Origin: Diorhabda sublineata | Lineage: Eukaryota > Arthropoda > Insecta > Coleoptera > Chrysomelidae | Length of the DNA: 64,000 nt | Direction: 5' to 3' | Assembly (NCBI RefSeq): GCF_026230105.1 | Contig: NC_079485.1 | Coordinates: 15,446,872 to 15,510,871 of the forward strand | Notes under the pieces: model-generated | Databases searched by the model: none | What the model saw: the letters and a program-made list of their open reading frames with translations, nothing else | Told to the model about the DNA's origin: nothing | Translations under genes and position numbers: made by a program | In this document: piece by piece, positions 40,941-49,114 of the stretch | How positions within the stretch are numbered: position 1 is the stretch's first letter | Layout: every line of letters starts with the position of its first letter

Positions 40941-43900
40941 ACGAACCTCTCCTATAATAAAATTTCCCCTATCAACTCTTATATCACCCCTACAAATTGG
41001 TAAGTAAAATTCATTTTTTTCTCAAATTTAAGTAAAGATTAAAAAACTCAACCAGCGATATTTTTTTCCAACTTTCTGTTACATTATTAGGAAGTAAAAT
41101 TGGTAACCCTTATGTAGTGTGATTATACCTTTAGTCTTGAGAACCAGCCCGCGGAAAGAAGACAAGCAAAGTATATAATCTTGGACAAACAGTCACGAAT
41201 GGCCTGATCAGAGAGGTTAGAAATGAGTGGCAATAAATTTATAAATGAATATAGTATAAACAAAAGTAAAGTAAAACCAAAACATTTAATTTATTAATTG
41301 TTGTGACTGTCATGGTGAAAGCACTGTTATCGTGAAATTCGAACAGGAATAAGATGATACCATGCCTGCGTAGTTTGAAGTGATTTTTTTATTACTTCAC
41401 TTTTTTCCAAGTTATTTAACCTTGCGTCAGATTATAAAAAACTACTGTCAATAAAATCAGTGTTCATCCAATTTTACTGTTGTGATCGTCTACACCTTAA
41501 TATTAATTATTTATCATCAATATTTTTTTCGAAATTTAATTTTATAATTTTTTTCTTAAAATGAAAAACAATATTACGTTGTATGTGTACGTTGTTCAAT
41601 AATTATATTATGTATGGAATTATTGCGTGAGGGTTATGTTGCAAATGCAGAAAAATAAATAAATAGAGAAAGTATAGAGTCTAGTGAAATACCTCTAAAC
41701 TTGAAAGATATGCTATATGAATATGGATCGTCCAACAGTTTTACAAGACATGAATTTATATCTATTCTAAGAATAGGCAAAAACTAACCATTAAATAGGG
41801 CTTTCTTTCCTAAAGGTTTCTTTTAAAAAGATGTGGATTTCAGAAAAGAAAATGTGTAAGTTTGTGCCTTATTGTCATATGTTCCCGTGTTATTCTAATC
41901 TAATTCTATGTATAAGTAACTTCAATTGCCTCTAAAAAAATTAACTTTATGTTTTGTCTGGTTTATAGTAATAAATACGATCAAAAAATTTGAAAAACTA
42001 TACTAATTCTGAATATTAACAGATGAGACAATAAACAATATACAAAGAACAGTAATAAGAGATATGAGGTACGTCTAAAGTTGATAAAATTAGTAAATTA
42101 AAAATAATAATGACTGACATTGAGATAGGAGCAAAACAAGACACATTATTGAATTATAGTAGGAATGAAACAAGATGGTCATGTTAAGACAGTGTTTCTT
42201 AACCTTTTTGTGCCATGCCCATCCAAGCCTTTCTAAAATACTTATGTCCCTCCTATGTAACATGTACACAATTTTTAATAATAAAAAATTGAATTGTAAA
42301 ATTAATAAACTTAAACGATTGGTGCTACGAAGAAATTACTAGGAAATTGTTAACGAAACAGAGTAAGTAAATTTTCGAACATATAATGGAAAACTATAAT
42401 TCAAATTCGACATAATTTTAATAAGATTTTAATTAAAAGCAGAACCTCCCTTTACCCTTCAACTCATTAAAAACTGATAACATTAATTTATATAAAAGAC
42501 CACATTAATATGTAATCTACTACTAAATACACACGCAGGTATAAAAAAAAATACTTCTTATAGTCAGTTGGCGTCAGTCGACTGACCCTTGGCGTTTGAG
42601 ACTGGTTAAACTTGTATAGAGTCTATTTTCAAATTGCCCTCCTAAGGGGCGTGGGCGTAGGAAAGCACTGCGTTTAAACCATCCGAGAAACTTGGATAAA
42701 AGTAAAATATAACAGAAATTTATTAAATTCGATGAATGAATAATAAGATGGATAAAAACTTTTTACTGATAGTGTATATAATACTTAATTTAAACACATC
42801 GAGTTTTCCATGTTTCTTTTATAATATAAAAGATATTACATAAAAATATCTGACTGGTCAGGAATCTTCATTTTCCCTGTTCTACAACAATTTCAAACAA
42901 TATGGTCCTCATGAATATGGGGTTTTGTGAATATTCAAGAATCAATTATTAAATTTAGTTTTTACCATAACAAATAAAAGGTAATATTTTCCTGTACAAA
43001 CGTCAAATACTTTTTACAGACCTATCAACATTGACAGGTGTTTATTTAAAAGATTCTGTATAGACATTCCAAAATGATAATATTCAAAACTTACATAATA
43101 TTCTTATTTTTATTGAAAATACAACAAATATGCAGCATATGGCCTCCAGATTTCAGTGTTGACTTGTCCAATGAAGAAGTATTTGTAATTTCAGATCCTT
43201 TGGAAAGAAGTGAATTAAAAGATGTATATGATGAAGAAGAAATGATTAAAAAAGAGGAAATTAAGAAACTAAATGTACAATCCGATGCCGATAAATATTA
43301 TAATTTGCACAGGAACCAAAACAATGATAAAAAACCCACCATTAAGTTTGAATCTCGGAAGAAACGTGTGTATGAAGAATTTAACACTGATAAGGAGTAT
43401 GAGGAACCTTTTAAAGGAGAATTTTCAAATGTAAGTTGTCTGTTATGAAAATAATTGATGTTATTAAACATTCTCAAGTGATTTGTTATTTTTTACGGAT
43501 TAGAAGGATGACGTAATTTATTTTGACGTCGAGGCTATCGGTTTACCTAGTATGAAAAGAAAACGAAGTGAATACAAGAATAATTCAGATGAAAACTATG
43601 ATTACTTAAAATTACAAGCTGAATTTGATAAACAAATCAAAGAAGTTGTTAAATCTAATGATACATTAAACTACACCAATGTTAAAGAAGAAGAATCTGT
43701 TAAAGATATTTTGAAAGAACTGGTAGAGATAAAGAAACCTAGAAATTGTACTGAAGAAGAAAGAAAAGGGATAGGTATCTCTTCTTCTAGAATACTCATA
43801 TTTACACTCCACATTTTTGCTGAAACTTGTGTATACATATATGTTGATTAAATTTTAGGTTTGGCTGCTGTAGAGTGTTTGTGGAGTGATTTACAAAAAC

Positions 43901-45612
43901 CAAAGTTGAAAAGTCACGTATTAGAAAGAATATTAAGAATAGTCTTGATATGGATCTGTGTTTACTTAGTCATTGCGCTTCCATGTTGGTGTCAATATGG
44001 TAAATATATAACTATTTGTTAATAATAACAAAAAAATCAAGATGTATTTCAGGATGGTGTTGCTGCTGTTTCACATGCAAATTTTGTAAACCACGTGAAA
44101 GCATTGAAGAAGTTAAACAATTTTTTGCACAAAATCCACCAGGAACATTTCACGATAAAGATGGAAATGTCATCAAATACACCCCAACCAAATACGAAAA
44201 ATACGCTCAAAAGAAGCTCGAAAATCAATTAAGAAATTTATGAAATAACAATTTGTAAATAAAAGTTATTTACTATTGTAAAAATTTTAATTCTTTCATT
44301 TCCACCTAATATAAACATAAAGTTTGTGAAGAATAACAAAATTAGTATGACAGAAATAATTATTCAAAAAGAAATTGAAAAGAGCACTTACCTTGACGAC
44401 TTGGAAGGCCCCTGCAAAGTCATATTTCTTTACACACATTTGTATTAACGATTCAGGTGTTGAAAGCATATATTTCATAAGATATTTATCACATTTTTCA
44501 TTATCTTTGACATTCCGTATTAATTCCATTCTCCATATTGCATCTGATATAACTTTATGCAATTGACTTAATCGTTGATGCTCAGGAGAGTCCTTTGAAG
44601 GTATATTTTTAGTTTTAATTTCTTCCAAAACATCTTTGACCAGATATATAATCAATCTAACTTCTTTTTCTTCACAAATAAGTGTACTTTCATTGATTTC
44701 TGAATGTAGATGGTAGGTTTCTATGAACAGAGATGCAAATACATCTTCCAAAAGTTCTAACTGTAGAGTAAAATTTGTAATATTCAACAGTTTTTCTCTT
44801 ATTTCTCTCACTGTCTCACTTATATTCAAATTTGGTGTTTTAGTGATGCAATCTAATAATTTTTTCAAAATAGAAAAAGCTTCAAATTGTATACATTGCA
44901 CATTAAAAGTTTCGAATATTTCTTCTTCTTCCTTTATCAATTCATATAATTCTTCAAGACAGGATTGTTTTAAATCTAAGTAATTTGAAAATGTTTCTAA
45001 AGCTGAATGCTTTTGAAAAAAGTTAAAAACTTCTCGTGTAACAACTAAAGTTTCATTAGTTTTAATATATTCGATTATTTTAACAGCATATTCAATTTTT
45101 CTAAAGTATCTATTCCAATATGTTTCAATATCTTCTTTATTCAAGTTTTTCAATAAATTCTTGATATGGTCAACATCGAATTCATTGAAATTTGTTAAAT
45201 TAATAAGCTGCAGTATAAGTATTTTATTAGATATTGTTCTATTTGGTATATAAATTCTGTCAGTTGATAATATCTGTGAAAACCAATGATTCTTTTTACA
45301 CAAACAATAGTCAAATAATTTTGTGGGATTTTTGATATTAATCCCTATGGTATTGTCAATATACCTAAGAAACTTATTTAGGAGTACAAAATTTTGATTT
45401 CCAATTATTGATAAATATAAAATATCTTCTTTAATAATATCTCTCTCACATAAATCATAAATTTTTGGTAGTATATATTCTGTAAGATATCCATGTTGAT
45501 ATTTGTTAGTTAATTCAAATTCACTAATACGCTTGTAAAGTAAATTAACTTGTCTGCCATGTTCACTATCACGTTTTGATACTTTTTCTAAGGTTTTCAA
45601 AATCTCCTCCAT
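17508..45612 (-). CDS. ZFYVE26: Spastizin homologue (zinc finger FYVE domain-containing protein 26), 12 coding exons
   Basis: Spastizin binds PI3P and works with spatacsin and AP-5 in lysosome reformation, autophagy and cytokinesis. I place coding exons, in gene order, at 45,612-44,392; 38,741-37,083; 33,181-33,083; 33,020-32,250; 27,973-27,723; 26,621-26,353; 24,427-23,772; 22,397-22,163; 22,032-21,820; 20,895-20,757; 18,007-17,761; 17,699-17,508. All junctions are GT-AG and in phase, totalling 1,983 residues; human is longer (about 2,540). The FYVE finger (residues about 1,205-1,270) shows CMCC, RRHHCRRCG, CYYC and, across an intron, RVCNGC. The rest is alpha-helical, and the C-terminal PPTLFG and LAVKYKRMSDV blocks fit ZFYVE26. 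The canonical FYVE WxxD motif reads WVPN. A TTTTAG acceptor directly before the ATG and a GTAAGT near 45,765 suggest a 5' UTR intron. Extra exons in the two largest introns cannot be excluded. Confidence 0.9.
18190..19070. repeat. Composite repeat with inverted TTCGGCCAAA motifs and short tandem units
   Basis: AAATTCGGCCAAA occurs twice near 18,210-18,290 and its complement TTTGGCCGAATTT near 18,965. Toward the right end, a roughly 50-bp unit containing ATCTGGCCGAATTT and TAATATGTCAT repeats about 2.5 times (18,965-19,060). CCCGGTC (about 18,197) and GACCGGG (about 18,924) also form an inverted pair. It lies in a ZFYVE26 intron and encloses the LINE tail at 18,510-18,840. Confidence 0.5.
18510..18840 (-). 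mobile_element. LINE 3'-terminal relic (reverse transcriptase C-terminus)
   Basis: Read on the minus strand this gives KVKRIQWYGHNKRME, then, after stops, DRKKWRTIVEASK. These match the RxxWxGHVxRM and RxKWRxIVEAAK blocks that end many non-LTR reverse transcriptase ORFs. Several stops show it is inactive. Plus-strand open frames over the same bases are shadows of it. Confidence 0.6.
19170..19792 (-). mobile_element. piggyBac-like transposase relic, internally deleted
   Basis: The minus-strand frame from 19,792 starts with an acidic region (TGSDTEQEITEDMDITEW) and continues into HLTGVKRPFRDLNEPLECW, which resembles the N-terminal block of piggyBac-family transposases (HxPGxKxPA...TPLECW). After a stop, a second segment (19,512 to about 19,185) ends in a Cys-rich tail (CVECKTF, then ITCDTCFSCHE) like the C-terminal zinc-binding region of the same family. 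The catalytic DDD core between them is missing. No terminal inverted repeats or TTAA duplication were identified. Confidence 0.55.
21061..21213. repeat. Short inverted-repeat element with a TA microsatellite at its centre
   Basis: The left arm begins CACTGAAATT and runs to GATGAATTATCT; the right arm AGATAATTTATC runs to ATTCAGTG. Between them lies an uninterrupted TA run of about 87 bases (21,093-21,179). The whole is an imperfect palindrome inside a ZFYVE26 intron and resembles a small MITE whose centre has expanded. Confidence 0.65.
22730..22915. repeat. Dispersed repeat, copy A
   Basis: This intronic segment, including GTTACAAATATTAACAAAC and AAAAAATTAAATCAT, recurs at about 25,530-25,690 with moderate divergence. 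Copies share the order TTGTTTTATxxCGTTTGGA, TGTCTCTT, then AGCAACCATTTTGAA or AGCGACCATTTTGAA. The element type is unknown. Confidence 0.6.
23215..23650. mobile_element. Mariner-type element end and decayed body
   Basis: ATACGAGGTGTGTGAGACAA followed by GTAATGAGG is typical of a terminus shared by many insect mariner-like elements. The following bases contain no readable transposase and I could not find the matching right end, so the boundary near 23,650 is nominal. Confidence 0.35.
24595..24800. repeat. Dispersed repeat, copy A (partner at 25,690-25,890)
   Basis: The words TTGGACAAGAAATAATA, CTACAACACCT, AAAGGTT, GGTACAACAAAAATAA and CAAGCAA recur in the same order at 25,690-25,890. The two copies flank the Tc1-like relic, either as arms of one element or as a duplicated segment. 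Confidence 0.55.
24828..25490 (+). mobile_element. Tc1-like transposase relic (N-terminal part)
   Basis: The left end ACACTCGTGAGCAAAAAAAT resembles Tc1-type termini. From about 25,138 a frame includes CSGRKNCTSYIDYRFI and then KNRALTGVQVKLKFIETRGV, matching the GRPRxTxxREDRxI and NRxLTAxxLQxxLRxxRGV region of Tc1 DNA-binding domains. A frame change near 25,345 leads to WTVNEDLRQLNM, the next Tc1 block. No intact catalytic domain follows, so the element is dead. It lies in a ZFYVE26 intron. Confidence 0.6.
25530..25890. repeat. Dispersed repeats, partner copies of 22,730-22,915 and 24,595-24,800
   Basis: The first half (to about 25,690) repeats the 22.73-22.92 kb segment; the second half repeats 24.60-24.80 kb. 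No coding sequence is recognisable. Confidence 0.55.
25990..26176. mobile_element. Small MITE, ATAGAGTTAATA terminal repeats, copy 1
   Basis: The left end ATTGAGTTAATATTAAAGAA and the right end TTCTTAATATTAACTCTATG are inverted copies. The inside contains TTTATACCATCCTCTATCTC and CCCATGCCCTTTATCTC blocks, similar to the larger copy at 55,638-55,978. Confidence 0.65.
28234..28553. repeat. Repeat upstream of the acylphosphatase gene (copy A)
   Basis: It starts TCTATGATATCAGTTGTTTT and ends in ATATGTTGTGATTGG, and is directly repeated at 30,983-31,598 with small changes. It contains a shortened MITE (28,341-28,444) at the same relative site as the other copy. Relative to copy B it lacks about 110 bases before GTGAATACGTCG and about 180 bases inside the MITE. 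The open frame at 28,299-28,490 lies within it and is not a gene. Confidence 0.75.
29647..30288 (+). CDS. Acylphosphatase family protein, four exons, nested in a ZFYVE26 intron
   Basis: Acylphosphatases are small alpha/beta proteins that hydrolyse carboxyl-phosphate bonds such as in acyl phosphates. Exons at 29,647-29,701, 29,765-29,781, 29,840-29,949 and 30,174-30,288 join in phase (55, 17, 110 and 115 nt) into a 98-residue protein, exactly family size. Residues 9-15 (VDFEVIG), GWCMN (37-41), VSGVLEG (about 47-53) and HWLKNIGSP (about 63-71) align with the fold. Asn41, which orients the catalytic water, is kept. The phosphate-binding Arg23 is replaced by Lys (codon AAG in the micro-exon), and the usual loop glycine at position 19 is Asp. 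Activity is therefore doubtful. The gene is transcribed opposite to its host gene and is flanked by two copies of a dispersed repeat. Expression is not shown, but the intact frame and splice sites argue it is real. Confidence 0.82.
30333..30338 (+). other. Polyadenylation signal for the acylphosphatase gene
   Basis: AATAAA lies 45 bases past the stop codon. Confidence 0.6.
30983..31598. repeat. Repeat downstream of the acylphosphatase gene (copy B), with nested MITE
   Basis: This is the longer copy of the repeat at 28,234-28,553. It contains an almost complete MITE at 31,207-31,490, whose ends AGGCCGATTCATAAACTT and AAATTTATGAATCGGCCT are inverted copies and match the family at 6,481-7,243. 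ATTA and TTTA flank the MITE. Confidence 0.75.
33320..33770. repeat. Small inverted-repeat segment around TGGTCCTTCGAGCC
   Basis: CTGGTCCTTCGAGCCAGATA at about 33,329 and ATCCGGCTCGAAAGGCC at about 33,748 are imperfect inverted copies about 400 bases apart, in a ZFYVE26 intron. A related phrase CACTGTCTGGTCCTCCAAAC is near 217. It is probably a decayed transposon; the type is not assigned. Confidence 0.4.
34243..34312 (+). repeat. 70-bp direct repeat, left copy, flanking the env remnant
   Basis: It starts ATTAATTGTAACCATTC and ends near GAATACG. The same sequence, with two substitutions and one indel, is at 36,133-36,203. I infer a fragment of the long terminal repeat or the env/LTR junction of the retroviral element. 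Immediately to its right comes what looks like the end of pol. Confidence 0.75.
34313..34476 (+). pseudogene. Remnant of pol 3' end (integrase C-terminal tail) of an errantivirus-like element
   Basis: A short Lys-rich open stretch ending at 34,476 resembles the basic, KGTYHKNxIRKPK-type C-terminus of errantivirus integrase, and it sits directly before env as in gypsy-type viruses. The rest of pol and all of gag are absent. The assignment rests on position and a short basic motif, so it is tentative. Confidence 0.5.
34476..36209 (+). pseudogene. env: Errantivirus-type envelope (Env) gene, broken
   Basis: This is an old insect-retrovirus (gypsy/errantivirus) envelope gene, whose product is a fusion glycoprotein related to baculovirus F proteins. 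A hydrophobic signal peptide follows the ATG at 34,476. A nonsense codon (TAA, 34,746-34,748) interrupts the frame at codon 91, after which it stays open to 35,942. A furin-like RLKR site followed by a Gly-Leu-rich start of the fusion subunit is near codons 115-119, then helical heptad-like stretches and a Cys-rich ectodomain with several N-glycosylation sites. The frame then stops, but a transmembrane segment (about 35,978-36,045) and a charged tail continue in another frame, showing a frameshift near 35,940. With a stop and a shift it cannot make full-length Env. It lies in a ZFYVE26 intron, antisense to the gene. Confidence 0.85.
36133..36203 (+). repeat. 70-bp direct repeat, right copy
   Basis: This is the partner of 34,243-34,312. 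It overlaps the end of the env tail frame, as expected if it marks the start of the 3' long terminal repeat. No complete LTR could be delimited to its right. Confidence 0.75.
38831..38905. repeat. TA dinucleotide microsatellite, left part
   Basis: A pure TA run ends exactly at the left terminus of the mariner-type element. With 40,875-40,932 it is the insertion site, since TA is the target of this superfamily. Confidence 0.9.
38906..40874 (+). mobile_element. Mariner/Tc1-superfamily element with 394-bp terminal inverted repeats
   Basis: It begins CAGTGCTTTTCAGATAAAAG and ends in the exact complement, CTTTTATCTGAAAAGCACTG, flanked by TA on both sides. The inverted arms run 38,906-39,299 and 40,481-40,874 and differ at only a handful of positions, so the insertion is probably young. 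The element is 1,969 bp and contains one transposase frame. It sits inside a TA microsatellite in a ZFYVE26 intron. Open frames within the arms (e.g. 40,401-40,643 minus) are shadows. Confidence 0.93.
39422..40474 (+). pseudogene. Mariner-superfamily transposase with two in-frame stops
   Basis: From the ATG at 39,422 the same frame runs 351 codons to the stop at 40,474, interrupted only by TAA at 39,554 and TAA at 39,797. The N-terminal helix-turn-helix starts MVYSLQERIEIVGLYY; a second HTH (ISRAIGVSSSTVFRVLH) follows. Catalytic residues are visible in FSDECSW, FQQDGAPPH and RSPDLTPLDFFLWG. By my count 37 residues separate the second and third Asp, which is DD37D-like spacing rather than the DD34D of classic mariner. 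The stops make this copy inactive, although all domains are otherwise intact. Confidence 0.9.
40875..40932. repeat. TA dinucleotide microsatellite, right part
   Basis: TA repeats with a small interruption (TAATATGTAA) follow the right terminus of the mariner-type element. Confidence 0.9.
42040..42300. mobile_element. Transposon scraps in ZFYVE26 intron 1
   Basis: About 42,040-42,190 has the look of a LINE 3' tail but is too decayed to confirm. It is followed by CAGTGTTTCTTAACCTTTTT at 42,194, which resembles the CAGTGGTTCTCAACC terminus of hAT (Charlie-like) elements. No matching right end was found. Confidence 0.3.
43074..44243 (+). CDS. Signal-peptide, single-pass, Cys-rich membrane protein of unknown function; four exons
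   Basis: Exons at 43,074-43,430, 43,504-43,774, 43,859-43,999 and 44,053-44,243 join in phase across GT-AG introns to give 319 residues. Residues 1-23 form a hydrophobic signal peptide (IIFKTYIIFLFLLKIQQICS). A long acidic/basic, Lys-Glu-rich region follows, with FESRKKR near residue 100 as a possible basic cleavage site. Near the C-terminus a membrane segment (ILRIVLIWICVYLVIALP) leads straight into CWCQYGWCCCCFTCKFCKP, a dense Cys cluster likely to be palmitoylated, and then a tail with VIKYTPTKYEKYAQ. I do not recognise the family. It lies entirely inside intron 1 of ZFYVE26 on the opposite strand, with its own poly(A) signal. Consistent phases and the clear domain plan argue for a real gene. 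Confidence 0.75.
44258..44263 (+). other. Polyadenylation signal for the nested Cys-rich protein gene
   Basis: AATAAA lies 15 bases past the stop codon. Confidence 0.55.
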
Positions 45613-46701
45613 ACTAAAAGAAAGGTTTTTTGTTAAAAAGGAAACTCACACAACTCAAAATATTGAAATTTCTACACGTTTATTGTGTAATTGTAAAAAA
45701 TCAACTTTCATAATAATAAAAAAATGACAAAAATATAAAAAAACATTTTGGTTCCACTTACTTACGTTATAGTTAAAAAATCACATTCCGTTTAATACTT
45801 TCCAATGATATAACAACACATTAAAATTTTAAGCCTACAATATTAGTCAATTCCATTTATCCTTTATCTTCATTCCTTCAATCACTAATTAGTAATAATA
45901 AAAACAACTTATTTATTTGGGTCAGTCAATCATTATTGGATGACTAAACTACTTCAGAAACGTTTACACCCAAGGTTAAAATACGGATATAAAAACAACA
46001 AAAAACAAAGTTTTAATTTTGTCACTTTAATATTTGAATTTTATTTTGTGCACACAAAAGTTTACCAGTTTAATGTTTACCAGCAAAATATATGTTACGG
46101 AAACATAGTCTAAGAAACAGTGAGAGGGAGAATAATAAATATTTTATTTTTAATATTCTAAAATGTTTCTCATAATATCAATATATAGGGCGGACTCCAC
46201 ATTATATTTCAATTATCTTGAAAACTGGGTGTAGCTTAAAAATCAAAGTGAAACTTATGTTGGGATGCATAGGTTATAGATACAATGCTTTTACGTTCTT
46301 ACGATATAAATAAGAATTTAACTATAATCGAGAATTCATATGAAAGTAATATTGCAGCGGAGATTCACTATGATGGATCAAAGCAAAACGACTAGTAATG
46401 TCAGGAAAACATTAAGCTTGACAACAGTGGAAAGATCACGTCTGCAATCTACGTGCAATTGATGCCTGTGTAAACGTAGTTTATCTTCTTTTTTTATTAG
46501 TAAATGGTCTTATCTTATTTACAGTAGTCAACAAACATTCTAAATAAATAATTTGACAAAACTAACAAATTCAAACTAAACAGAAGAATTATGTTTCCGA
46601 CGTGAACTTTTATTTTTGTTTATTTGTATTATAAGAATATGAACTTTTCACCTTAATAATTTCAATTGCTAAATTAACCTTTGTGCCATTTTTAAAGTAA
46701 A
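45613..46701. promoter_or_regulatory. Divergent intergenic region between ZFYVE26 and EndoU
   Basis: About 1.1 kb separates the ZFYVE26 ATG (minus) from the EndoU ATG (plus). It should contain both promoters and a probable ZFYVE26 5' UTR intron (about 45,614-45,765, minus). No specific elements were recognised. Confidence 0.4.
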
Positions 46702-49074
46702 ATGTATTCTACTGTTACTGTGTTCACTATAATTTTTTCTGTGATATTAGGAAATTTTTTATGTAAGTTAAAACAAATGTATATTATACGCATTAATAAA
46801 ATTATTGACTTCATCACGCTTTTAATACATATGTTTTTTCCATTCCTATTCAATTATAATATAAAATATCCATTTTATTAAGAAGCATGTGATTTCTCCT
46901 ATTCATTGGTATAAGCATGATTGGGCATATAATTATCTATTAATACACACCTAGCACTAACAAAACATTTAATTTCTCTTTCCACATTAAACTAAATGTA
47001 ATTTAATAATATAAAACAGGTGCTGACGTAAATAATAGAAATATACACCAGAATGCATGGCAAAGGGTAAATACCTCCATTTACGATTACAATACCCAAG
47101 TGTGGCCAGCATTAGGAAGCAGAAAAAATCAGCAAAATGTACAAACTTCAACTAAAATTCCCCAGTGGATTCGTCCAAATGATGGACCAAATTGGGTGAG
47201 AAACCCCCCTTCACCACAAAACTCTAAAAATTCCTCTCAACACTCAAATATTCCATCTAAAAATTCAATAACTTCTGTGGAAAATTCTAATATTAAACCT
47301 CAACTTAATTCCAATATTAATCCTCCACGAAATTCAAACACAAGGCCCACAGATTATAATACCATGTTTTTAAATAATGAAAGAAGTCCTAATAGAAATA
47401 CGGGCTCAACAAATTCTAGATCTAATAGTGATAATGTACAGCCTACCCAAAAAAGAACAAATGGAAATTTTGCTGGAGGAAATAGTATAATCTTTTCAGG
47501 GTCTGCAATAACTAATACAGAAGGTAATAAAGGTAAAAAACAAGAAACTGGTTCTAGCCAACCTGATGATATTGACGATAATGAATTACGACAGTTTTCA
47601 GAAGATTTGTTAAGTAAAGATTCTAATAATGCTGCCCAATACGTAAACGTCAATTTACAAGGTATTACCACTTCAAGATCCACTGCAGATCAAGCTCCTT
47701 TACCGTAAGTTTTTTTATTGCTCAAATTTTTGTGTAAATATTCATGAACTATTTATTACTTCGAAAGCGAAAGTAGAAATTGTTGCCTATTTCAAAATGT
47801 AATTAGTGTGAATTATAGTTTATTTTACTACATTGGGAAATGTAGCTATTGGAACTAATGTTGGTTTTCTATCTATAGATTTGATTTTGAAATACACATA
47901 AGTTTAAATATATCATGTTTTAGTAAATAATTTTGCATATATTTTGAGTAATTGTAACCAATAGGTAATAATATTGATGGGAGTAACTCAGTTTTTGTAC
48001 TTGTAGGCTTCTCAGTATTAACAAAGCCGCTTATTCCATTCCATCAATTTCAAAATTACTCCTTTTGTATAATAATTACATAGTGGAATCAAATCAGAAT
48101 GAAGTCTATACCGCTCAAGAAAAAAATGAAGAAAATGATCTATTGGATATAATCTTACAAACACCTGTTATGCAATACACTAGAAATTTTTTGATTGGTA
48201 AAGGTAATGTACCATAGATTATAATTTTTCATACAGGGTGAATCATTTGGGGTGATGTCATATTTGAAAATAAACTTTGAAAAACAAATTCCATATTTAA
48301 TATTTTAAATATTTATATAAGGTGATTGCTCTGTAAATTTGTTAGTAGTAGGTTTGGATTTGTTTAGAACACACAGATAACAGTTTGTAATGTTGACAGA
48401 TCTATAAGTGATACTATTTCTAATTTTCTTTAATTCTCTTTAAATTGAATGTTCATTTTTGGAAAACTATGTATTCAAAACAAAAAAATCATTCATTATA
48501 CGCCAATTTTGTAATAAGTATATCTCTTCAAGTGATGTGATTTTTAAGGTAAAATTGGAAGGGATCCAAAAGAATTTAAAGATTTGTTGCGTCGGATTTG
48601 GTTCAACATGTATTCTAGAGGAGGAGGAAAAATTGGATCCAGTGGTTTTGAACACGTTTTTTTAACAGAACTGAAAAATAATCAAGTGTCTGGTTTACAC
48701 AACTGGATCTATTTCAATGAAGAAGAACAAAAAAACAATGCCAATTATTTAGGATATATGAAAAAAATTGATTTGAGTGGTGTAAGTTGACTAAAAATCT
48801 TTCTGTTTTTGTTTCATATTATGTAATTACTTATTTTTAGAAAGGAGCTATACTAAAATTCCATTTCACTTTTCAAGGAGTTGATAAACCAGTAGGCTCA
48901 ATGTTCATTGGTACAAGTCCCGAGTTAGAAATTGCTTTGTACTCTACATGTTTCATTTTGAGACCAGATAAAATTTGCCCTTTGAAAATGAATGGAAACA
49001 GGTTCATAATAAGGACTTATACCTACAGATACAGAGGGAAGAATATGATTGGAAGTGCTTTTCCAGAAATATAG
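46702..49074 (+). CDS. Secreted EndoU-family (XendoU-type) endoribonuclease, five exons
   Basis: EndoU enzymes cut RNA at uridines, leaving 2',3'-cyclic phosphates. Exons 46,702-46,762, 47,020-47,704, 48,007-48,203, 48,549-48,781 and 48,841-49,074 join in phase into 469 residues. Residues 1-21 are a signal peptide. Residues about 25-230 are a low-complexity Asn/Ser/Pro-rich linker, with DDNELRQFSEDLLSKD near 190 perhaps starting the folded part. The catalytic domain (about 185-469) shows GFEHVF (His350) and GLHNW (His365), then KGAILKF and KPVGSMFIGTSPELE; Lys408 is the likely third catalytic residue. The TYRYRGKNMIGSAFPEI ending is typical. Insect EndoU proteins often carry an N-terminal extension, so the linker is not by itself an anomaly. 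Similar human protein: ENDOU. Confidence 0.92.
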
Positions 49075-49108
49075 ATTTTATTTTAACTTTAATATAATAA
49101 TTAGATTT

Positions 49109-49114
49109 AATAAA
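49109..49114 (+). other. Polyadenylation signal for the EndoU gene
   Basis: AATAAA lies about 35 bases past the stop codon. Confidence 0.6.

Noticed and set aside
47354..47683. Minus-strand frame of 109 codons
   Set aside because: It lies antisense within the Asn/Ser-rich EndoU exon and is open because of the biased composition.
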